Below are positions 11,216 through 20,700 of a DNA stretch of 64,000 bases, one piece after another. The notes beneath the pieces were generated by a model. The model made no database searches. It saw nothing but the letters and a program-made list of their open reading frames with translations, and had not been told where the DNA came from. The stretch spans positions 32,703,930-32,767,929 of the forward strand of contig NC_135726.1 of NCBI RefSeq assembly GCF_964656455.1, read 5' to 3'. This DNA comes from Halichoerus grypus (taxonomy: Eukaryota > Chordata > Mammalia > Carnivora > Phocidae). The translations under genes were made by a program, and so were the position numbers. The stretch's first letter is position 1. The number at the start of each line of letters is the position of its first letter.

Positions 11216-12006
11216 GCTGGATTGGAAGATGGGTCAGAGTAACTCCTAAGCTTGGCTATGACTACTGCTTCCTTTGGCTCTTCGCTTGGAGCTATGACCT
11301 CCTCTCCTCAGAATCACCCAGCTCCTTCCCACCTCAGGCCCTTTACACACACTGTTCACTCTGCCAGGAACTCTGTTCTCTCCCCTCTTTCCTGACTCCT
11401 TCCTCCTCCTCCTCCAGGCTCTCAGCCAGACCACCACTGTGACCCTTGGTTTTTTGGCCTCATTTACACTATATTTTTCCTTCTTAGGGTTCTTCAAAAC
11501 TGTCATTAAATAATTATTTATGTGGGCATTTATTAAAAAGTCAGCCTCCCCACGGGAAAACCAGCCTCAGCAGGGAGGGCCTGTGGTCCTTGTTCGTGGC
11601 TTCCCTCTGGGTTTTGGCACGCAGTAGGCACACAATCAATAAACACATGTTGAATAAACAAATGAACAAAGGAATGGACTTCTTTCCTGCGGGAAAACTG
11701 AGGGGTTAATCTTCCCTCCCCCAAATGGTTGTTCCTTATAGACAAGTTTTCCCAGTAGAGAGTGTGACCTTCAGGTAATTGAAAGGTGAACAGAAATCAT
11801 GAATTTCATATTGTATATATTCCAGTGATTGTTGTTTCCTTCAGGTGTGTAGGTTAATGTGTGTATGGGTGCGCGCGCGCGTGGGTCTGCGTGGATGGGG
11901 AGAAAGTGGTCATTTGGTGATTTACCACAAAGCACCTCTTGAACGACTCTGGAGACCCTTCAGGGATACCAGTCTAGAGGCCACGAAAGGAATCCTATCT
12001 TATTTT
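11216..12006. other. Gene-free flank with L2-like remnant
   Basis: L2-like sequence near 11330-11520 (CCTTTACACACACTG, CTCTGCCAGGAACTC) and MIR/L2 tail matches near 11625-11660. A short CG dinucleotide run (GCGCGCGCGC) occurs near 11870. Confidence 0.5.
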
Positions 12007-12179
12007 TTTAAAAAAAGGTTTTATTTATTTACTTGACAGAGACAGAGAGCGAGAGAGCGTGTGCGAGCACAAGCAGAGGGAGCAGGAGAGCGAGAAGCAG
12101 GCTCCCCGCTGAGCAGGACCCTGAGGTCATGACTGCAGAAGGCAGATGCTTAACCTACTGAGTCACCCAGGTGCCCCCA
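12007..12179 (-). mobile_element. Internally deleted Can-SINE with target-site duplication
   Basis: Minus-strand element flanked by CCTATCTTATTTT at 11994-12006 and 12184-12196. It lacks the segment between GCTGAGCAGG and ACCCTGAGG, about 25 bases, relative to neighbours. Confidence 0.9.
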
Positions 12180-14111
12180 GAACCCTATCTTATTTTACTT
12201 TGTTGTCCTACCTTGTTTTTGTCACCCACTGCCCCTCTCCTGTATTCACCGGAGGACAACGTGCCTCTTTCTGAAACTCAGAAAAGAAGCCTCTCTTGCT
12301 GCGTGTCTGGGGATGCATCATTAGGAGGCGCGCAGAGATGGTGGGGTGCCTGGGTGGTAGGTGCCCCCTCCTGTGGCCAAGTTATTACCTGAAAGGGAGA
12401 TGCCCATTTATGTGACCAAGGTCTCATTTGTTTTCAAAAAGGTCAATTTGTAATTTCTCTTGCATTTGTGATGGTGGCTTTTTTTCCGTTTACAAAGGAT
12501 TTCTCTGGCCACTCCTTTGGGCAGGAGCAGGTAGGTGAGGAAGAAGAGGCCACAGGAGGCCTTTTTGGCGGAGGAGGGGCCCAGACTCCTGGATACCCTG
12601 ATGCAAGTAGGCAGGTGGGGTGTGAAACACCGGCTGAGAATGACCTTTTTCTTGTCCCTGGTCATCAGGCTGGTGAGAAACAAGGCCAGCCCTGTCCTCA
12701 CCCAGTGCCCCCTGAGACCCCTTTGGTAGGAGCTACTGGCTTTTTGCTGCTCTGGAATTTTCCTTAAAACAGCATTTTTTTTTCTGGAAGGAGTTAAAAA
12801 TGAAACTCAAGCTTCAGAGAAAGCGGGGCCGGGCTGAGGCGGGGACGAGGTCGAGCTCCCACTGCACCCTGATGGCCACTGAGCTGGGAGACAGCAGATC
12901 GGGCTTGCAGGGGAGGGGTGAGCGCCGGGACGCGAACGTGTGTGACTGCGACGTGCCGGGAAGGGGTCCAAAAAACTTTGTGCTCTTCTCCAGGACCCCC
13001 AGCCCTTGTGGATTAGTTCGGAATACGCTGTCGCCCGCCCCCCCATCCTGTTATCCCCACTTCTGGCCTCGGGGGCTTTCGCAGTTCCCTGAAGGTGGAA
13101 AAAAGGCAGCACCGCGGGTCTCCAACCGCCGCCCGCTGACCCCTCCTTTCCTCCAGCACACCCCTTCCCCACCGCGCTCCTTTTGTCCGTTCCCTTCTCT
13201 CCGGCTCCCGGCTGGGCAAGATCAGCGAGTCTTCAGCCCCCCAGGGAGCCAGGGCGGGCGAGCCGGGGGCTGTTCTCCGCCCCCTCCCCCTAGGAGAGGC
13301 AGCCCGCGGCGGGGGCACCCCGGAGCCGAGGCCAACCGCCCCCCTCCCCCAGCGTGTGCCATCTGCCGCCTGTCAGCCTCTCTCCGCGGGCCTCGATCCC
13401 AGGCGCCGGCGGGGGTGGGGGGAGCTGCTGATTCGGCCCCTCCTTCCTGGCTCCTTCCCAGGCGCCTCGCGGCCTCTGCCCTCGCTTTGGCCCTTGGCAT
13501 CCCCTTTCAGCTCCCCCTGCCGCCCCCCAGCTTCGAGAGGCGGCCCCCACCGCCCTCCGGGAAGGCCAAGATGTTGCACACGCCTGGACACAAGAACCGG
13601 GGAGGGCGGCGACCTGGGGGGTGGCAGCCCTAACTCGGGGGTGGGGGTGGGGGGCTCAAGGCCTGGGTCTCAGTTAGGGGACATCTCCGTCCTGCTCCTG
13701 GCTCTTCTGGGGATCCTCGCTGCCTCCCGGAGTCAAGGTGTCCGCCTCGGCGTCGCGTTTCGCCGGTCACCCGACTGTACCTGGGAGACGGCCTTGAGCA
13801 CGAGAGCTTGGCCTCCCCCATCCTACCCCCCCCAGCCCGCCTCAGGCCTTTCCCCGCACCGGCCCGCCCTAGCCGCAGGGGTGCGGGGGTGGCATCTACC
13901 TCCGCACTCAGCCCGGCAAGGGGTTGGAGCCCGCAGGCCCAGAGAGGCGCGCCGGGCCGGGTGGGACTGCGAAGCGAGCCGAGGGGGGCGCGGGCCGGGC
14001 TGGCGGGCGGGCTGGGGAACGGCGGGGCGCAGGCGCCCTGCTTCGGGCGGGCGCCGCTGCCCGGCCGGCCCCGGCGCGGCTCTCGGCGGGCAGCGGGTTT
14101 TTCTCTGAAAG

Positions 14112-14126
14112 GTTGCCCTGGGTAAC
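14112..14126. promoter_or_regulatory. RFX X-box-like site in the CpG island
   Basis: GTTGCC-CTG-GGTAAC forms two inverted RFX half-sites with a 3-bp spacer, inside the allowed 1-3 bp range of the X-box. It lies 2.4 kb upstream of the ZNF423 start. RFX factors drive cilium genes. Motif match only. Confidence 0.5.
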
Positions 14127-14458
14127 TCGTCTCCGAGGGGACACAGCCTCCCCTCTCCAAGTGGCAACTTATCGATCCGCGAGATTGATAACCCCCAGCG
14201 CCGCACCGCGCACCCGGTTCGCTCTCCCAGCTCTGGGGCGAGCCGGCCCAAGGTGGCGCCACTCGCTCGGGGGGGGAGGCGATGTCGGGGCCTCTCCCCC
14301 ACCCTGGACCCGGCCGCCTGCAGCTGGTGGGGGAGGGGGAGGCTTCAAAGGAATGGTTTAGGGGAGTCGCCTGCGGAAGACTTTCCCAAAGTGTGAGCGC
14401 TTTCCTGGCGGGCTCTGAGACCAAGCCTCCATTGGCTCAAGAGTCGCAGGGACGCGAG

Positions 14459-14473
14459 GCGCCCCCTGGTGGC
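14459..14473 (-). promoter_or_regulatory. CTCF core motif
   Basis: GCGCCCCCTGGTGGC is the reverse complement of the canonical CTCF core (CCACCAGGGGGCGC). It sits about 2 kb upstream of exon 1 in the CpG island, a typical place for an insulator or loop anchor. Occupancy cannot be judged from sequence. Confidence 0.65.
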
Positions 14474-14966
14474 TGGGGCAAAACTTTGCGGAAAGTAGGA
14501 GCAGGTTTCTTTTGTCAACCGCGGGGGAAGGCAGTGCTACTGCAACGTTTTGGGGCCAAGATATTCCTTTTATTGTCTTAACGAAGAAATGCGCACCCAG
14601 ACGTACCAGCCCTACAAATGCAGGTGTGGAGGGCCGCACCGAATTAGCTCGGTGGTGGAAAAGTTTGCAGACGTGGGGCAGAGATGGTCTTCAAACACGG
14701 ACCAGTGGGCAGAGTTCAAGAGGGAAAAGCCAAGTTCAGAGTTAATTCATGTGCGTGGGGCATAATTTGCGGAAGTGGCAGTGCTAGGGCAATTCACCCC
14801 AGTTTGCGCCCCCCACCCCCTTTTTGCAGTTTGTGATGCTAATTCATCTTGGCGAGCTTGACAGCACGCGTGGGCCCTGTGTCAGTTCCCTCCTCCCGCC
14901 CCGGGTGCCGCGGGCGCCCAAGTCGGGGCCCCGCGTGCCGGTGCGGTGCCCGCGCCCGCGCCGTGC

Positions 14967-14994
14967 CTGCCGCCGCCGCCGCCGCCGCCGCCGC
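14967..14994. repeat. CCG triplet run
   Basis: About nine near-perfect CCG/GCC units in the promoter island. A second, imperfect run of GCC/GCT lies near 15325-15350 and a GGA/GGC run at 16660-16760. CGG-class repeats in CpG-island leaders are length-polymorphic in mammals. Confidence 0.8.
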
Positions 14995-15192
14995 GGTCCG
15001 GGTTTTGCGGGCGGCCGGAGCTGTATTTCCAGCGCTGTCCATCGCTCGGTGCTGTTGGCCCTCTCTCCGTCTGATCCGAGCCGGAGCAGTGCGGGGCGCC
15101 CCACGGGATCAGAGCGCTCCCCCGCCGGGACTCCGCTCCTCACATCCTCCTGCTGGGACCCGGCTACATTTCCAGCCAAGCCTGGCTTTATT

Positions 15193-15453
15193 ATGTGTCT
15201 CTGCAGTGCAGCCCCAGCAGCCGGATCGGGAGGAGGAGAGCCAGCGACCACAAAGAAGACAGGAGCGCAAGGGAGGCTGGCGGGCGGGCCGGCGCCGGCT
15301 GGAGCGCGGAGGAGCCGGGGCGCAGCCGCCGCCGCCGCCGCTGCCGCCGCTGCCCGGGAGGACGGGAGCCCGGCCGCCGCCTGCTCGTCCTCCTCCGCCG
15401 CCGCGGCCGCCGCCTCCCCCCTCTCCGAGCCCCTGGCCCATGGAGGCAGCTAG
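15193..15453 (+). other. Upstream open reading frame in the leader (86 codons)
   Basis: An ATG opens 86 codons rich in Ala, Gly and Ser (starting MCLCSAAPAAGSGGGEP) and ends at a stop at 15453. It matches no family known to me and its composition follows the CCG/GCC triplet content. If transcription starts upstream of 15193 it would be a translated or repressive uORF. It overlaps the next uORF by 14 bases in another frame. Confidence 0.35.
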
Positions 15454-15553
15454 CGGGGCCGGCGACTTGGCACCGGCCTGGGGATCGGCTGCGCGCCGCG
15501 CGCTGAGCACCGCAGCCCGAGGGCAGGCAGCGGCGGCCCGGCGCACGGGCTGA
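15440..15553 (+). other. Upstream open reading frame (37 codons)
   Basis: An ATG with G at +4 opens 37 codons (starting MEAASGAGDLAPAW) before TGA at 15551. It lies about 1 kb upstream of the main start, out of competition for the same stop. Likely relevant only to translation control, if it is in the mRNA. Confidence 0.4.
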
Positions 15554-15556
15554 GCG

Positions 15557-15595
15557 ATGCCCGGGGCACGGGCGCGCCTGCCCGCCGCCGCCTGA
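15557..15595 (+). other. Short upstream open reading frame (12 codons)
   Basis: ATG three bases after the previous uORF stop, reading 12 codons to TGA. The near-contiguous arrangement would allow termination-reinitiation, but no experimental evidence can be read from the sequence. Confidence 0.35.
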
Positions 15596-15850
15596 GCGCC
15601 CCCGCGCGCCCCTTCCTCCTCCGGGGGGCCGGCGCCGGACCGAGCCGAGAGCCAGAGAAGGGGGCGTGAGCCAGGGGCCCCGAGCTGCGGCTTCCGAGCC
15701 ACTGCGGCCGTTTCGAGCCCCCCCAAGTAGGCTGAGTTGAGGGACCCCCCTCCCCATCCATCATAATCTCCAAACCAGGCGTTTGGGTATTTTTTTAGCC
15801 ATTAATATTTATTATTATTTTTTTTGTGCGGCAGGGGATAATTTGAAGGC

Positions 15851-16166
15851 TTTTTTTTTTTTTTTTTCCGGGGGGTGCTGAGCTTCCGCGCTCCCGACCG
15901 CCTCCCGGTCTCCACCCCCCCTGAGACCCCCTCGACTCCAGCCCCGTCCCCCCTCCTCAGATGGGTTCATTGTGAGCTCCGCACCGGGCTGCGTGGCCGG
16001 ACGCCTGCAAACTTTGCACAAAAATCCGGCAAGGGGCGGAGGAGGAGAAGGAGGAGGAGGGTGAGGGTGGCGGTGGGGTGGGGGAGGGAGGGAGGGGGCC
16101 GCAGGGGCCGGGGGCCGGCGGGGGGTGGGGAGGAGGAGGGGGGCGGCTTTTTTTTTTTTTTTTTTT
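15851..16166 (+). repeat. T-runs inside the GC-rich leader (T17 and T19)
   Basis: A T17 run at 15851-15867 and a T19 run at 16148-16166 interrupt otherwise CpG-rich sequence; an A10 run follows at 16387-16396. No SINE body is attached to either T-run, so they are not obvious retrotransposon tails. Confidence 0.8.
15961..15975 (+). other. Minimal upstream open reading frame (4 codons)
   Basis: ATG GGT TCA TTG TGA. It is the last ATG seen upstream of the main start at 16506. Such minimal uORFs can reduce downstream initiation. Confidence 0.35.
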
Positions 16167-16505
16167 GCATAACTCGGCTCGGCCGAGTGGCCTCCGGACT
16201 CCCCGCGCCGCTGGGACCGCCGCTGGGACCGAGAGCCCCCGGCTGCCGCATTGCAACAGGCAGGGCCCCGGCGCGGCCCCCGGGCCTCCCCCCGCCCCCG
16301 AGCGGCCTCGGCCGGCCCGGGCCGTCCCCCCCAGGGAGGCCGCCCCGGACCTACGATCCGCTCCCCGCAGCCGCCGACCCGGCTGCAAAAAAAAAAGTTT
16401 CCGAGAGGCAGGCGGAGGAGAAGGGGGAGAAGGGCAGCCCGGAGCGGCGGGGGGCGGCGGGGGGAGCCGGCCGCGGAGGGCGACGGAGCGCCGGGAGCCC
16501 CGGAC

Positions 16506-16545
16506 ATGTCCAGGCGGAAGCAGGCGAAGCCGCGCTCGGTGAAAG
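16506..16545 (+). CDS. ZNF423: ZNF423 first coding exon (13 codons plus one base)
   Basis: Seen: an ATG with G at -3 opens 13 codons, MSRRKQAKPRSVK, then one G and a strong splice donor (G|GTGAGC) at 16546, so the intron is phase 1. Known: this peptide is the N-terminus of ZNF423/ZFP423, where the next residue is valine (GTN), which a split G|TN codon would give. The paralogue ZNF521 differs at residue 12 (SL rather than SV). SALL, FOG and BCL11 proteins begin with a related MSRRKQ peptide, which in FOG-1 binds RBBP4 of the NuRD corepressor. ZNF423 is a nuclear multi-zinc-finger regulator working with SMAD1/4, EBF1 and RAR/RXR. No zinc-finger exon is present here. The reading frame is open upstream to at least 16251 but has no ATG there, which supports this start. 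Confidence 0.93.
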
Positions 16546-17720
16546 GTGAGCGAGCGAGGCCCGGCGGAGGCGCGAGCGAGCGAGCGAGCGGGGAGGGAGG
16601 GAGCGAGGGAGGAGGGACCGGCGAGCGGGCGGGCGGCCGGGGACCCGCGCGAGCGAGCCGAGAGGAGGAGGAGGCGGCGGCGGAGGAGGAGGCGGAGGCG
16701 GAGGAAGAGGAGGGGGAGGAGGAAGCCGGGAGCGGGAGGCGGAGGCGGCGGAGGGGGCACGGCGCAGACACCCTACCCGCCCGGACCCTCCCCGGGCTCG
16801 GCGCCGCCGCCCGCGGGGGACCGGGGCCTGGGGGCGCCGCTGAGGGGCTCTCGCCGCTCCCTCCGTGCGGGCCCCGGGCCCGCGTGGCCAATCAAGGGGT
16901 GCGGGCCTGACTTGGCGGGGATTGCGAATCTCGGCGGCGGCGGGCGGGCGGCGGGAGGAAGGAAGAGGCGGTGAGGACCGGCGCCCGGGAGGCCGGCAGC
17001 TCGGAGGCCGCTCTCGCCGGGCCCCGGGCCTTGCCGCCTTTCCTCGGCCCGCGCCTTGTCGCCCCGGGACGCCGTAGCCGAGGGCGGCGGGCAGAGCCTA
17101 CGCGCGCCCTGGGCGCAGCGTCCCCGCCCCGGCCACCAGGCGCCCCCTCCCTGTCCCCTGCCCGGGCCGCGCTCCCGGCCCGGGCCCCCGCACTTCCTGC
17201 CTCCCTCCACCGAGGCCAACCGGGCCGGGAGCCTCCGCCAGGAGTTCATTGTCTGCGCAGCGGCGGCAGGACGCGGGTCCCCAGGGGAGCGCAGCGGCCG
17301 CCGCGCGCGCCCCTCGGTGAAGGGCGCCTGGGACCCAACCCCGGGCACTCACATCCTCGACACCTAGGCCGGCTTCCTGTGTCGGGTCCCCGGAGTGCAC
17401 ACGTTAGTGAGGACACACAACACACACGCACACACACAAACAGCTTGCGCGCCCCCCCCCCCCGCCCCGTCTCCTTCGCTTTGCTTTCTATTTCCATCAA
17501 GGGCCCCCGGCTAGAATGGGCCCCTGGAGAGCCGAGGCCCCAGGGAGAGGCCGCCGCGCGCGGGCGACGGAGCCCCTCCCCTGCCCTTCTGTCCCCACTG
17601 ACTGGCCTCTCCAGGCCTCGCGCCTGCTGCTTTGTCCCGATTCCAGCGCCTCGGGTGGGTGCCCGACTGGCCCGTCGAGCTGAGAGATGACAGAAGAGGG
17701 ACAGGATGAGAGCTGCTAGG

Positions 17721-20700
17721 TCTCTGGAGCCAAAAGTCCCGAGGCCCTTGTCCTCTCCCAACTCCCCTGATGACCTCTGGCCCGAGCCCAGTTCTGCTCT
17801 GAAAAGTTCATTTCCTGGAGGCCTGCGCGGGAAGGCGCTGGGGCCCCGCTCCCTTCCTGCCAGCCTGCTCCTGGCTGGAAAGGCCCGGACTGAATCTGGC
17901 AAGGAGGGTCGTGAGACACCCGCCATTGCTCTCCTAAAGTTCCAGCAGATTCCAGGGCTCCTGGCTGAGCAGACACTGTCCCTGTCATCTTAGAAGCAGA
18001 CCAACTCAGTGCAAAGTCTTAGCAAGGCAGCTAGCTGCTCCCTTTCCGCTTTTTCCTTGAGAGAAGTTGGTCTTGTTCCCTTCACGGTGGCAGGCATCCC
18101 AATCTGGGATAACCTGGCCTGCTCCTCAGAATTGGGGACCCAGAGGGTGTTCCGATGAAGGCACAAGGAAACCGAAGAGACCCCAAGAAGGGGACAGGCA
18201 AATGGTAGATGTTTGTCCTTTTGCTGAATAGGAAGGGCTCTGTGGCTTGAAATAATATTTGATTTCTTTTTCTCTTTCCCTGGCTCACTGCTCACTCCTT
18301 CAAGAGCCACTTAAGGTGGCCCGGAAGAAAATGTAGACTCAGGATCTGTGGTTGGGAAAACAGTTTTATTTAACTCAGGCAGTTGATTCTGAGTTAAATC
18401 TGTGTATAGGAGCAGGTTTTTCATAAAGGAAGATGCAAAGCTTAGCTACCTCTAACCTCAATCCCTGCCTCCGAACCTCCTTATTTTAGAAGGCGAGACA
18501 CAGAAAGCAAAGGTAGAGCAATTTGCAGTGAACAGATGGGTGGGTGTTTCAGAGTTGCTCGAACCTAATTCTAAAACCACTCTGTGTATCTCTGAGAAAG
18601 ACTCAAGAATTGGTCTCAGCCTTTCATGAAATGAGCCTTGACATGATTTTTAATGAATCTCTCTCTCTAAATCTGTATGTGTGTATGTATAGCCAACAAT
18701 TCAAACTAATTGGTGGGGGAAGGACAGCAAAGTGAGAACAAGACCAGTGTAGGCATTTTGAGAAGTATTGTAAATATCAGCCACACAGTGTCTTTCTGCC
18801 CTGGGAGCCTGAGATCCTCTGTTTCTCCCTGTGGTTCTTTGCATTTTCCAGAAGCAGCTACCACCCTCGTCTCTCACCATTTTGCCTTTTATTCAGTTTA
18901 CTGGGGTGAATAAGGTGGAGATGTGGCCACTTATCAAGGGAGGAATTAAGAGAGATGATAATTTGAATAGATAAGAGTTTCAGCAGGTGATGGATTTATT
19001 GCGTTTGAAGAACTGCCTCCCCCCTTTCTCAGACAATATTCAAAAGTGTGTGCTTGAGTGTGGACAGCTCCACACCAAGTGTTTAAAATGACAAGGTCCT
19101 CACCTTTAAAGATGCTTGAAGGTGCTTCTTAAGGAACAGTGGTGCCTTTTACATTTTATTTTATTTTATTTTGCCTCCACTGCTGTGTGTCAGGGCTAAC
19201 GTGGAGGCATTGTGGGCTTCCCCAGCCCGGGCATTCTGCTGTGAAAGTCGCTTGACTGTAATTCGTAATTGATCTCGGAAATGTGAAAGCCCATAGCAGG
19301 AAGGAAAGACAGAAATATAACAATTTCTAATGGATGCTCAGAAAGTGTGATTTGAAAGCCCCAGTGTTGCTGCTTTGAAAATCAAACAGGCCTGGGGCGG
19401 GGGGGCGGGGGGGGTCTCACTTTCCACTTACGGACACACAACCTTCCTTCTGGAGTGGGGTCACTTGTCCCCTTTGGCTGTTTGTCCTTCTTTGGAAAAC
19501 CCAGCTCCCAGGGAGGACACCCAGCAAATAGGGAAGGGGGCCAGGGCACTAGGGCAGCGGGGAGAATAGCCTCATTGGTTTTCAAAAGCCTTGTGATTAA
19601 AAAAAAATAATAACACCAAAACCGCACGAATGTTACAAAAGTCACATTTTCTGACCGATTTCCCCCCCCACACCATTCTCCACCTTTCTGTCTCCTGGTG
19701 GTGTGGTGTGGCAGTTGTGAGATTTGTTTCCTTTGATAATTTTGGCCTCATTCTCCAGGGCTGTTCTCATCACTTCTCACTGATGTTATTTTGGCTGACG
19801 ATATCAGGTGACTTGGTAACCTGTCTCCCTTCACCCACACTGCCTCCGCAGATCCAAGAAACAGCCTATTTATTTATGTATATGGAAAATTAATACATCT
19901 TTTTTCCCAGACTCAGCTTAAAACTTTTGGATGATTTTAATACTGTTGATTTTCTCCATATAGCAACTGCCTGTTAATTACCGTTCTTATTATTAATTAG
20001 CACTCAGGCTGTGTCCGCGCATTCCCCCCCCCAACATCCCCAGCTACCCCCGGTGACTTCTCTGCACTCCCCTCCCCCTCTCTGTCTTCCTCTCCTGCCA
20101 GCCCGTAGGTCCTCAAAAAGTCCATCTTAGAAATTTGGTGGTCTAGGGACTTGGGAACAGTGTAGTTCTCCACTGCTTGTGTTTCCATGGAAATAATTGA
20201 GATGTAATAAATAGAGGCGTTCTGAGGTTACAGGTTTCTTGATTCAGCTGAGACCACATACAAGTGTAAATTGTCGAGATTTGTTTGGCTAAATGTACAT
20301 GATCTTGTAGGAAGGGCAAAACAAATCCTTTATAGGTTCTTTAGCTTTCTGTGTGGATTGGGCAGTGACATTTAATCCTAATTTTTAATCGCTGCCTCCT
20401 CCATTAAGTCACGGACTTCCAGCGAGTGGAAGAGCCTGCCTTACTCTAGAAAACATCTTTTATGGCTAGTAATTGCTCTTTAGATTCTTACACCTGTTTC
20501 CTTGCAAAAACTTAATAAGCGATAAAATAAGATAACGGTGTGCCTCTCGCAGAAGGACCCTGCTAAACGTCTAACCATAGGTGCCCAGCGTGCGTTCATA
20601 GAGAAAGGTGCAAAATGCTGGGGACTTTACAGTCCTCAAATGACTCAGTGGACCCGGCCAGCCCTGGCACTGTGGTGGCACGCTACAGTGTGTCAGCAGA

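Larger units (their letters stand above)
12800..17720. promoter_or_regulatory. ZNF423: Large CpG island promoter of ZNF423
   Basis: About 4.9 kb of GC-rich sequence with dense CpG, GC boxes, CCG/GGA triplet runs and no interspersed repeats surrounds exon 1. No convincing TATA box was seen, as expected of a CpG-island developmental promoter with dispersed start sites. The densest CpG lies at 13.8-14.3 kb and 14.85-17.2 kb. The exact transcription start cannot be read from sequence; the long leader suggests it lies between about 14.9 and 16.3 kb. Antisense transcription is common at such islands but is not shown here. Confidence 0.88.

Noticed and set aside
12800..13633. Long open frame (277 codons) upstream of ZNF423 exon 1
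   Set aside because: Composition follows CpG-island GC content; Pro/Arg/Ser-rich, with comparable open frames in other frames on both strands and no recognised domain.
16251..16505. In-frame 85-codon N-terminal extension of ZNF423
   Set aside because: The frame is open but contains no ATG; the first codon is TTG. The ATG at 16506 gives the known N-terminus.
15815..16891. Long minus-strand open frame (358 codons) across exon 1
   Set aside because: Antisense of a GC-rich leader; poly-Ala/Pro/Ser and poly-Lys stretches mirror triplet and T-run repeats. No family resemblance.
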